Of a stretch of DNA of 64,000 nt, positions 24,546 through 35,193 are shown piece by piece. A program made the translations under genes and the position numbers. The DNA comes from Hysterangium stoloniferum. Taxonomy: Eukaryota > Basidiomycota > Agaricomycetes > Hysterangiales > Hysterangiaceae. The DNA lies in assembly GCA_015178975.1 (NCBI GenBank), contig WHVD01000054.1, positions 1 to 64,000 on the forward strand, in the 5' to 3' direction. Under the pieces are notes generated by a model that saw only the letters and a list, made by a program, of their open reading frames with translations, was not told where the DNA came from and did no database searches. How positions within the stretch are numbered: the first letter of the stretch is position 1; each line of letters opens with the position of its first letter.

Positions 24546-27222
24546 ATGTCTACAGGTCCGACTCCAACGTCTCAACAATCAATGGATTCTGTGTACAGTC
24601 GTGCATCCTATACCACCACCAACAGGCCTCTCGCGAGCACCTCGCCGCCTCAGCCTTCAAATGAATCAAGTCCTTATTCTGCGCCCCAAGCTTCCTTGAA
24701 GCCTGATTCGCCTCCACCGATAGCACCACGTCTCAGCTCTGAATCCGCCAACAAACCGTCTTCCTCTCGGTGGCAAGACGAGATCCCTACCATTGAACGT
24801 CGAGATACCGTTGCCTCTATTCCCTCGTATGACGCCGCCAGCATAATGGAAAATTTTGATGACAATGTGCTGCGGGCTCTATGTGATCTAGATGTGCGTG
24901 ATTACAGTTAGCCGTGCCGCTGCATTTGACCAACATTGCCATAGTGTGGTGTCCCATTGTTACTCGACAGGATAAAACAGAGCATGGTGTCGTGCAGAGT
25001 GAATAATCATCAAAGGCATTCATGAGGAGACCTTACTGACTTGTAATCAGGAAGCCGCAGTGTTCTTCAAAAAACGATCTACCATCGAAGAAGAATACAG
25101 CAAAAATATGCAGAAGTTAGCACGCATATCGTCTGAAGTCTACGCTATGAATGACGGGAAAGCGGGGTCAGTGTGATCGACCTCTTATCAATACGCCACA
25201 TCAACGTCAAATGATTTGCTCTACAGATCCTTTGTAAATGCATGGCAGGCCTCGATGCACATACATGAAGTAATAGCGGAAAATCGCTCCCGTTTTGCTC
25301 AGAGACTGAGTGATATCAGCGAGGAGCTTAATAGTTTAGCCAAGCATGTTGACAAAGGTCGGAAGGAGGTATGCTTCCATCAAGATCTTGATCTTGGATA
25401 TTAATAACATTATTTTAACTCGTACCCCACTTTTAGACCAAGGAACTGGCCGGACGTTATGAGCGTCTTCTCGTAGACTCTGAGATGAGTTTAGAAAAGG
25501 CAAAAGTTCGCCATGACTCCGCTGCGGAAGAATTGGAGCGGCTAGTGCTACAGAAGGAGGGCGAGTCATATAAGGATACGGGTGTTCAGAATACGCGTTC
25601 TCCCGGTGGAAAACGAGTCATAGGCAAAGCGGTAGCTAAAGGTGGCCTATTGCTCAAAGGAAAGAACCCCGCCAATGTAGGTTATATTTAAAATGTCTAT
25701 CCTCGGCTTAACTTTGTATTCCAGTTACAACGACAAGAAGATGACGTCAGAACCCGCATGTCTACTGCATCAAATGCTATGTCGAAGGCATTGCAAGAAA
25801 CACAGGCTATCCGTCAGGAATATTTCAATTTACAATTGCCCCGCATTTTGCGAGTATGTACTTTTGCCCTCACAGCTTGTGGACGCACTCAATATGATTA
25901 TTACAGAATCTAAAGGAGCATGCGGACGAGATTGATAATGGACTACAGTATCACCTTGGGCGGTATGCTTTCTTATTTGAGAGTCTAATACAGACAGACG
26001 GGTCTAGTCTCATCCCATTGGAGCCCGAAGCAAGTCAGTGCTTTCTCGTTTCGGTCTGATTTGATTTTTTGATATTCGTTAATAGCTGGTTTACGAGGTG
26101 CCATCGACTTAATTGACAACCGTGCAGACTTTAGAGTATACATGCAAAATTATGCCGTGGCGCATACTAATACCGGACAACGGGGATTGCGTCGAGAAGG
26201 ACCTTGGCAAGAAGGATTTGTACGCCCGGATTACTTCCCGTATACAGTGTGGCTTGACACCATTTTTATTGTTTTACAGGTCATGCAGGCACCTGCGCAG
26301 GCTGACAAACCAATTGCCAGCAGTTCACAGCCACCAAACTTCTTAGGAGAGTCACCAGTCTTAGTATCTGTTCCAGAGAAAGGCACACCAACGTTCGGCA
26401 TTGATTTGGCTGAACAAATGACTCGTGATGCCGTTGAGGTTCCTCGTATTATGCAAAAATGTTGTGAGGCCATCGAAAAGTATGGAATGCGATCGAAGGG
26501 TATATACCGAATCAGCGGTACGCATAGCAAAATTCAGAAGTTGAAAGAGAAGCTGGACCGCGGTGAGTGATCTGTAAACATGCTTTTAATATGAGTCTAA
26601 AATCTAGGTAGATGTCGATTCTGTGGATCTTAATAGTACTGAGTGGACCTCGGATATCAATAATGTCACATCAGTCCTGAAGCTATGGTTAAGAGAGTTA
26701 CCCGAGCCGTTGCTCACCCACTCTCTTCACCAAGGCTTCATTGAAGCTGCGAGTTAGCAAAACCTTTTGTTCAACTATCCCCTCGTACTCACCACTTGCA
26801 CAGAACTGGAAGTCCCTCGCATGCGCCATATCCGCCTACACGAACGTGTTAACGACCTTCCCGACGCGAATTATGCAACACTTAAATATTTCCTTGGTCA
26901 TCTTCATAAGTCAGTGCAATTGACCCCCGAGCCCCTTTAGTTGACACTAGCTGAGCGGCTCATTTAGGATTTCTGTACAAGAAGCGGATAATCAGATGAC
27001 GATATTTAACTTGGCCGTTGTGTTTGGTCCAACCCTCTTTGGTATCAGTGGTAGTTCTGGTGCGAGCGGGGTTAATGGAATGGCTGATGCTACATGGCAA
27101 AACCGGGTTTGTTTGTCTTTTAAATGTGTGCAGACTCCAAAAGTAATCATAACAATTGACAGGCTATTGAAACTGTTTTAGAGCACTATGCCGATATCTT
27201 CGTCGATGAAGGAACATCGTGA
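24546..27222 (+). CDS. F-BAR and RhoGAP protein, Rgd1 type
   Basis: Membrane-binding F-BAR protein with a C-terminal Rho GTPase-activating domain, the layout of yeast Rgd1, which acts on Rho3/Rho4 in polarity and cell-wall signalling. The start is MSTGPTPTSQQSMDS; a Ser/Pro-rich leader follows. The F-BAR region begins at VLRALCDLD with the FCH signature RSTIEEEYSKNMQKLARIS and continues through long helices (EQ-rich segments to about residue 400). The RhoGAP domain has the catalytic arginine in KGIYRISGTHSKIQKLK, then LKLWLRELPEPLLTH and NLAVVFGPTLFG. Introns of about 50 bp are resolved in the GAP part (donors near 26755 and 26910), and the reading ends at EGTS-stop. All key motifs are intact. 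Confidence 0.9.
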
Positions 27223-30200
27223 TGATAATAACCCGCCCCTTCTCCTTACCCTTTCCTCTTTTTTCCTTGCCCTGCCTTTTTCTGGGCTCTGATCGCTATC
27301 TTCAATTATTTTATATCTTTCGGCACATGTTATCTCTTTTCTTTGCTTCGCCATCCTTCTCTCATCTCACTCAGCTGTATTTCCGAGAACCTTTCCCTTA
27401 TGAGCGTGTATATTTTCAAATACCCCATCACGCGTCCTCTTATCGCCCCACCCTATGTTGACATTTAGCTCCATAGTAACTCGTCTGGAACGAGCTTTAT
27501 TATGTATTCAGGGATGTTCTTTTAAAGAGACATGTCTCTATATGTGTAATAGTTATAGTGATCAGTTCATCCTGACAAAACCGTGGGTAGAGAAAAAATC
27601 CACAGCTGCATAAGTGCGTTGATCAAGCCCGAATTAAAATGTGCACCAAGAAAAGAAAAGAAAAAAAATTCGTTAATACTAAGGGGATCTAGCTCAAGGC
27701 ACGAAAGTAAGGCTATCATACATATATTAATACGGTAGTGGGATAGTCGGCACTTTGGTTTCTACATATTATATAGTACGGGTGTCTACTCCTGATGTAT
27801 ATGTACGCATCTCCCTGCCTCGCAGGAGGTAAGCACTGATGCCTGGTCTCAAAACCTTTAGTGGACAGTTTATCCTTCATATCAAGTGCTCAGATGGGCG
27901 CGAAAAGTTGATCTCGCTTTCCAACTTGCTCCCAAACAAAATTTGTGAGAAAGAGAAATATCTATTAATAAAGTACATGTCGCCCTACAGCATAACAGTC
28001 TGAATCACAAGAGGACAGAAACGGTACCCGTCCAGAGTGAGCGACGAAAATGGCACAATGTGTATATATATATATTACTTGGGGAAAACAAAACTGGTAT
28101 AGTACATGCAGGGCGGCCCACAATGTACGAGACTTGCTCAGATAGCATGACATACGGGCTGAAACTAATGCAGGTGTGCGCACGTTAACACTGCCACCCC
28201 ATTTTTTCTAGGCAATATGGCCTGAGCAGCTTCGGACAAGAGCCAAGCGCTATTACCAGCATGAATAGTAGTATGGCATATGTAGTGCCACAACACGCAT
28301 TCTCAATTTCGGGGAGGAGCCCGTGAATAATGAACGATTCAGGCTACATTGACAGAAGCAAGCTAGGTGGCACGAAAGCAGAGCGGCAGGCTGGCTGCAT
28401 AAACACCGGACAGTTAATAATTAGTGACTGTGAGCCTAATATCCGTCATCAAGAAAGGCGAGCAAGGAGATGAACAGGGCACTCGCAGTCTTTACCTAAT
28501 TCCAGTTGCGAGCTGTAGTTCTTGAAAGCAGAGAACTTATACGTGACACCTGACAAGACGGTAAGAGTTTCAGAATCCTCCCTCGAACTCTCCAGCAGTG
28601 CGTGGGCACCGCAACCCAATTTCGATAAAAACAAAGTTAGGCGTGATTAAACAAGCACGTAGGACAAAAACGACGGCAAAAATTATACCATAACCGAAAT
28701 AGACATTTGGAAGTAATCGTTGAACGTTGACCGCTAGGTACCCATATCCTCCACAACAGCTGGCTGTTTGAGGAACAACCGAACCAAGCACGTAGGACAA
28801 AAACGATGGAATAACATTACACCATAACCGAAATAGTCATGTGGAAGTAATCGCTGAACGCTGACCGCTAGGTACCACACTGCATGAATATCCTTGATAG
28901 CTGGCTGTCTGAGGAACAACCGAACCATCACCGTCATAAAATCCCTTAAATATCGCCATTACGGCATGATTCGGATAAGAGGCGCAACGAGGCTTGAGCG
29001 TAGCGTACTTGCGGTCCTGTCAGTGTAATTTAAAATATCCTTACGACGCAATATTGAAAACTGCAAGTAGCCTGTATGGTATGAGCAACGAGGACATAGG
29101 CGTCGTTCCTGTAAATGTCAGGCATAAGACGCGCGCCACTTCAAAGTTCTTCCACACACTGACGTTCAACACTGGTGTCAACTTTTCCAATAGGGTCGCA
29201 TCGATGTCATTCGCGTTAGTGCAAAATATCTAGTTCACGCATGTTTTCTCAAGTGGGGGCGAAGAGCTTACAACGTGTAGTGTGGATCATGGTCGTTTCC
29301 ATCTCTGAGCCTCGCTTGTGCTTGTTTAAGCCGTTATTTCACGCATTTGCCAGTCACATGATGGTGACCAATAAAGCTCGAGCTGCAGCCGTTGGTGGGA
29401 AGCATCTGCTGTATAAGCCGAAACATATGATATCGAAAAAAAAGAGCTCAAGGGGTGGCCATCATATGTTACGTGGAGCGCATTGATGCGCATAGCAGAC
29501 TGGCTGGGCGATAATGTCCAGTTCCTATCTAATAAGAGGCAGCCATCATATCATGTCCATACGCAATCGCCAGACACAAAGGTATGCAACCGGAAAGGTA
29601 ACGGGTTCACTCAAGGGGTCTGTCGGATTTATCGGCTTCGAGGATACCCAAAGGCGACACAAAAGCAGTTCTGAAATGGACAAAGAGCAGAGTGTGAGAC
29701 GGGCACGTGTCTCTCATTGTATGGCAGCGTGGCCATTCAAGCACTGTATGAGCCACGAGGAGTGACATCATTGAATGAGTTGACGAGAGGTTGCCAATTT
29801 GGGAGCTTCGAGACAGCTTCAAGCTTCAAGTTCCAACGACACGGCTTGACGTTGACAGGTCGTATGGGAACATGCGGGGTATGACAGGTGTTCTAATACT
29901 AACACGGGATGATGAGTGCGGGGAGCTCCATAATGGACTTGTCCTGGTGTTTTCCGTCTTTAGAAAGGAATGAAGAGATGCTGGAAAGGAGCCAGAAAAA
30001 GCCGGAAGTGGAACCAGGTTTGTTTGTTCTTATTGCGCCCCTTGAGCCGAGAGAGTGAGCATCGGGGAGATCTTGGGTAGGCAGTTGTCGGAAGATATCC
30101 GCTTACTTGCCGTTACACCACGCTCACGTGATCAATAGGTCACGCATATCATTATGCTCGTCCTGACAACCCATTGTCTGTATTCTACTTATAGTCACTA

Positions 30201-30564
30201 TCTTAGGAACTTTCGCCTGTCATTGGATCAATCATCTTATGGGTGTTTTGATAAACTTAGCTTGCTATCGGGATTGAGTTAGCCACCATCACTGCGCCTC
30301 GTGTTTTCCTTGACTTACTTCCGAACACGCCGGCGCTCTACCACCTATTCGAAACAAATATCAGCATCCCTATTCCTCATGCTTATCCCCACTCAACACT
30401 CCCTCGCCTGCCCGGTTGTCCTTACCCTCTCTTTCCCTTCCATGCACCTGTAACGCGCCCAAATACCCAACAAAAACCCGTCCCATTTCTCTTCTTGCGC
30501 TCCTTTCCCCCATCGCTTCGCTCTGGCTCTGTTCTCCTCTTGTCAAGGCTCCTACACTCACGCC
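27223..30564. other. Gene-poor region of 3.3 kb
   Basis: The first 250 bp is C/T-rich and is probably the 3' UTR of the RhoGAP gene. A tandem duplication lies at 28653-28926. The rest shows only short frames without codon bias or family signals. The final 300 bp (about 30250-30564) is C/T-rich, as is common in fungal promoters and leaders. No transposon ends or RNA gene were recognised. Confidence 0.5.
28653..28926 (+). repeat. Tandem duplication, two units of about 133 and 141 bp
   Basis: Unit 1 is 28653-28785 and unit 2 is 28786-28926. Both begin AAGCACGTAGGACAAAAACG, share CCATAACCGAAATAG and TGACCGCTAGGTACC, and end GAGGAACAACCGAACC. They differ by scattered substitutions and an 8-bp length change. 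There is no spacer between units. The function is unknown; the repeat lies in the gene-poor stretch. Confidence 0.88.
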
Positions 30565-31367
30565 ATGTACGACCCTAAAAATCTCGCTGCCGAGTGCCAC
30601 CATCTGCCCCACTTGCCACAGACCCGCGTCCAAGGGAAGCAGCTGCTAGATGACACGGATTCTCGCGTCAGCACGGACAGCGACCTTGACCTTGAGACAG
30701 AACTTGGGGACGACGAGGATGAGTACAAGTCCACGTTTTCTGCACTGTTGACGCGACGATTGCGCCTCCTGGAGAAAGAACAGGCGCTGCAAGAAGAAGA
30801 ACTCGCAGCGGCGAACGTCCGCCCCCCGCTACTCACAGCAGCAGACGACTCGTTCTCAGCTAAAATGTTCCGCGTCTTCAAGTGGACTAGAACTGTATCG
30901 GCGGAGCCATCCGAGTGTCCGTCGGAAACTTCGTCGGAGAGTGAGTTGGCTGGTCGAAACAGATCAACCGCCAGCCCACTAACATGAAAAAAAAAATTTT
31001 TTTTTTAGGTAACTCGCCACCTCCAAACAACTTTCGCAAACGAAGACTAAGCGACGCATCTTTTCACGGTGATTCAAAACGGCCTCGCATTGCGACGGTG
31101 TATTCCGCGGCACCCGGGTCTCCCTTTTTCCCTACCACTGCTCGTATGTACCAGCCTGAGATCAAAATACCGCCTTTTGGCGCCTGTAGAGATCCGTGCA
31201 TTCTTCATGCACGAATGGCCCTGCGGGCGTACCCGAGTTTTCACGAATTGCACGTCTGTACTGCGTGCGACACGTCGTTTGCATCGCCACAGCGTTTACA
31301 TCGGCACGGTCACGGTGCGTTGACTCCTGACGCGTGCAAGGCTGCCGTGACGTACAGGCTCGAGTGA
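30565..31367 (+). CDS. Hypothetical protein with zinc-finger-like C-terminus
   Basis: Two exons, 30565-30940 and 31009-31367, joined by a 68-bp intron (GTGAGT donor). The protein begins MYDPKNLAAECHHLPHLPQT, has an acidic middle (LETELGDDEDEY), a helical segment (RRLRLLEKEQALQEEELAAA) and a basic patch (FRKRRLSDASFHGDSKRPR) that could be a nuclear localisation signal. The tail has CTACDTSFASPQRLHRHGH and ALTPDACKAAV: two cysteines followed by histidines, close to a C2H2 finger but with atypical histidine spacing. A nuclear role is likely by inference only. The intron ends in a run of ten A and ten T before the acceptor AG. Confidence 0.75.
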
Positions 31368-32214
31368 TTAAGTTAAAATGTGAGGAGGAAATGTGGAAGA
31401 GGTCCACTGAGGACTTTTAAAACGACACGTAATGGAGGAAGGTACGATACGGTGACGTGAGGACGGATGGCAGAAGAAGAAAAACCTGGGGAGGGTGTGT
31501 TAATGGAATTCATAGAAGGCAACGCACGTAACCCTATCGATCTTTTTAACTCGTGTACTACAAGCAAATTGTCTCATTTATTTCCTTTCTTTGGACGATA
31601 TGTTTCGAATTTACATGTACATTATTTATCAGACTTGTCCCGAAGCCCAAAAATTATTATATCTTGTTAGATCTCTTCGTCTCTGCATGATAAATGCCTT
31701 GAACACCTCTGGCCACACGAATTTTATTTTTGAACCTGGTATTTTTGAACAACCACGATATCCATGTTCCATCCGGTGATTCTTATTTTATTTATTCGTG
31801 AGATATTCCATGATTGCAAACCGGATCTGAGCAATCCTACACGTGTTTATAATCTGCACGTGTGAACGGTGATATCGGTCGGAAGAATCCGTTGAAAAAT
31901 CAGTCTACTAGCGTCATCGAAGTAGCCATGACGCTCCTAAATTTTACAATGAAAGTAGTTCCGGCAGGTTGTTTCATGGAAAGCTTCTGACATGACAGCT
32001 TCTGAAAACCGCTTTGCAACCCCCTGCTCAAAATTGATATATATATATCATCAAGCAACAACAACCAGTCACAAATTGAAATATACTACAAGTGAGGGGG
32101 GGCCCCTGAAGGCAAATGCCGCCAGCACAGCGCGAGAACTGTCCTTCAAGTTGTCACTGGCTCGCAGACTGTCATTCTAATTTCATAAAGGAAATCCGTC
32201 ATACCTCGGAGAAC
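31368..32214. other. Convergent intergenic region, no gene seen
   Basis: About 850 bp between the 3' ends of the zinc-finger-like gene and the MFS gene. AT-rich, with short dinucleotide runs (for example TATATATA near 32037-32049). Open frames are short and lack family signals. Confidence 0.5.
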
Positions 32215-34427
32215 CTATTCCTTACGGTTTTCGCTGCCCACTTCAACGACACTGTTAGCATCATCCTCTTGCTTCTCGCTGATGGCCTTCGCCCGCTTGT
32301 CGCGATTCTCCAGCCAGCGGACTCCAAAAGTAACTATCAAAGTAGTGACGCATGCCCCTATCATAGCATACATGCCCTTTGTAAAATGCGGTGCGTCTGT
32401 GGCTGGGTAGAACACGATTGACCACCAGACATTGATGACGTTATTCCACATGCTTTATTTGGACATAAAAATTATTTTTTTCTTCAGTAAAGCAATCTGT
32501 CACCGACAGTGAGGTACAGACATACTTCATACTGGCCAGTACAATCCCTCTCTCGAAATCATCATCGGCACAAATTTGATTTGCCCAAGTGAATGTCGTG
32601 GCCTGCCCTGCATAGCTCGCGCCAGACATGTACCACGCAAAAAACTTGAGGCCGGTAGGACTCCGCCAGATAAGAAGACAAATTGATGAAACAATGCAGC
32701 ATAGTGAAAAATACACCAGAACGGGCCAACGAGCACGGCTGCGGGTTGAGTCCGTGAGGACGGAAGCAATAAGTGTGGACACGATGCCAAAAGCTGTGAG
32801 GCCAGAAGGATAGAAATCTGGAATACGCCAGATACACATTCTCAGTTATTGAGAATAATTGATTATTATTGAGTTGCACTTGCCAATTTGCTCGACGGAA
32901 TAACCTCCGATGGCTTTCAACCATTGGCCCATCAAGTTATTTGAGCCAAAGCTTTCTGTCTCCCCAGAGATGGCAAACTAGCCAATTCACCATCATTGTC
33001 AGAATTTTCAAGGATTAAAAAAAATGGCGTCAATGTACCAGAAGACTGCATCCGTACCACCTCCATCTACTTAGGATCCTCCTCACGGCCTTCCTGGACA
33101 GAGTTCTTCGCCTTGTCTCTGCGTCGACACGCTCATTTGCGAGTCGTCGCTCCTGCCATCACATTGGTCGACAATTCACACCGTGGGCTCACACTTGTAC
33201 GTACCTCTTCCGAGAGGTAGAAGGCCTTCGTTGTTGCAGGCACGTCGGGAAACATGAGGAAACCATACAGTGCGATGGGAAATGTAATCACGGAGTCGAT
33301 AATGAAAAGCCATCTGTGGAAACATATATTACTGGTCGGTGATTAAGCCGAGAATTAATCTCATACCGCCATCCACTTCTGCCTGCATGACCGTTCAAAT
33401 TTCTGGACTATGTCAATAGTGATATATATCAAAAATATGACTACACACTTATATATGGCAGCCTGGAGCAGCCCAGAGAACCTAGTTCAAGGTGTTATTA
33501 TCCAGGTTGACTCCAAAATGTCACATGAAGGACAAACAGTGTTCCTGCAAGACCTGAACTCGTGAAAACACCAGATCTCTTGCCCAGTTCACTGGACTTG
33601 TACCATCTGGGAGAAAATTTTAGAAAACCTTATGCATATTCTCTCCGGACGTCGCTCACGATCCAAGGATATAATGGGTGCCAACAAATGTTGAGCTTTC
33701 AGCGACACCCTGAAGAAACCTGATGGCATAGACCTATATTATATTACAAATAAAGGGAGTCCTTGGCACAAAAATGCAGTATGACGCACCTGTTCCACGC
33801 TCGTTACAGAACTTGTGCTGGGACATGGTTCAATGTGAAAAATAAACCAGTTGTTACTCTTCTCACCAAGCGGTAAGCATGCCCCACACCAGCTGCATTG
33901 AGGGTAGCCATATTCTCGGAGGTATCCTGTGCAGTGCTAGATTATCTGCGTCGCGGTTATGTTATTGGCAGCGATAGCTCACAACGTGATCAAATCGGCA
34001 CTCACTGGGTATCATTCCAACAATGTATCCACAGGTAAAGAAGATGTTGATCTCATTAAATTGTGTGCCTTGCATCTGTAAGAGATGTGGATTTAAGCAG
34101 GGCAAATGCGGTTCGCGGCCTACATTAAGCTCTTCCTTCATGCCGGAAACATACGCATTGGATATGTTTGATCGGTCGAGGTCTGTTAATATACCCATCA
34201 GGACAAAGCGGGATGGCTATCATCACGCAGCACGACTCACAGTTCGTGAAGTACTTGACAAAAAGACGAGAGGCTAAGCATCGCATCACTTTATATCTCA
34301 AAGGCCAATACTCGCCATCAGACAGCAATACGACAAAATAAACCAATCGATCTTCAGCAACAGTCGTCGTTCCATCTTGGAATCTGGTCCGGCTCCAAAA
34401 CGGCGTGTGCTTGCGCCATGGAGACAT
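32215..34427 (-). CDS. MFS permease of the allantoate/pantothenate (Dal5/Liz1) family
   Basis: Plasma-membrane transporter of the anion:cation symporter family, substrate unknown (allantoate, pantothenate, nicotinate or others). At least ten exons. Family segments in order: YLDRSNISNAYVSGMKEELN, MQGTQFNEIN, FFTCGYIVGMIPNNLAL, PSMQLVWGMLTAW, VAESSTFVGTHYILGSWY, FSGLLQAAIYK, GRSGWRWLFIIDSVITFPIA, the central loop YLSEER, MGQWLKAIGGYSVEQID, FYPSGLTAFGIVS and FEWANQ-type (here FTWANQICADDDFERG). The tail is charged. One intron (32818-32883) uses a GC-AG border with donor GCAAGT. The N-terminal exon (MSPWRKHTPFWSRTRFQD) reads through a stretch that fits the first membrane helix poorly, so splicing there is uncertain. 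Otherwise intact. Confidence 0.85.
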
Positions 34428-35193
34428 TTCATTGTGCCAATGTGGTATGCAGACGTAGTTGCTCAAGTCCTCAAGCTGGGCCTCTACAAAGGTGAAAAAC
34501 TGTTTTTTCGTGCAACAGTGAAGGCAAGTTGTCGTCAGTTCAAGCTATTAATATTTTTCACAGGGTCGACCGACGATCTGCGAATTCAAAATCAAACTAG
34601 GCAGGCTTCTCTGATGTGACTGTGCAGACTTGGGCTAATATATATATATATATCTGTATCTTGGTATATAAGCACGTCCGAAATAATTTGCGTAAATTGT
34701 GGTGGAATAGGTAGATATCATCGAATACTCCTGAAGTAGTAGGTTCATATGGAGACTCGGAATCTAATGATGTGGCGGAGAAGATCGGTTCGTGCTCTCT
34801 CGTTCTTTGCCTCAAAATACTTCAGCACCTACAACAACAACGGTTTTGATCGAATAGGCTGCGTCCAGAGGAACACAATCATGCTTCAAGTTTTGGTCTA
34901 AAACGAGACCCCTCTTAAACCTTTCGAAATATATATACCCCGTGCGTCGTTCAGGGGACGTTTGTTCATGTCCACTAAGCTAATTACCTCTGGGTTAGCG
35001 CATTTACGCTGAGGACCTTAGGTCTTAGATATGCACCTCTTGACTCCCCCATTCGCCAAAACGTCAGAATTAACATTGCTTGGTACAATCATTGAGCTTT
35101 TAGAAACCTGATCAAGTTACATGTGACTAGCGGTATGATAAGCGTGACCAATATAGCAGCAGCGTGGCTCCTTTGTCGAATAAATGCCACAAC
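34428..35193. other. Divergent intergenic region MFS / Smr gene
   Basis: About 770 bp. It contains a (TA)n run near 34638-34652 and another TATA-like run near 34929-34938. No gene was recognised. It should contain the promoters of both flanking genes. Confidence 0.5.

Noticed and set aside
28570-28937. Overlapping minus-strand frames with similar peptides
   Set aside because: The similarity is explained by the tandem DNA duplication; no start, splice sites or family match.
30370-30881. Minus-strand frames opposite the 30565 gene and its promoter
   Set aside because: They are antisense readings of a C/T-rich leader and of the coding exon.
34620-34820. (TA)n run as a possible replication or recombination element
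   Set aside because: Short simple-sequence run in a divergent promoter region; no supporting structure.
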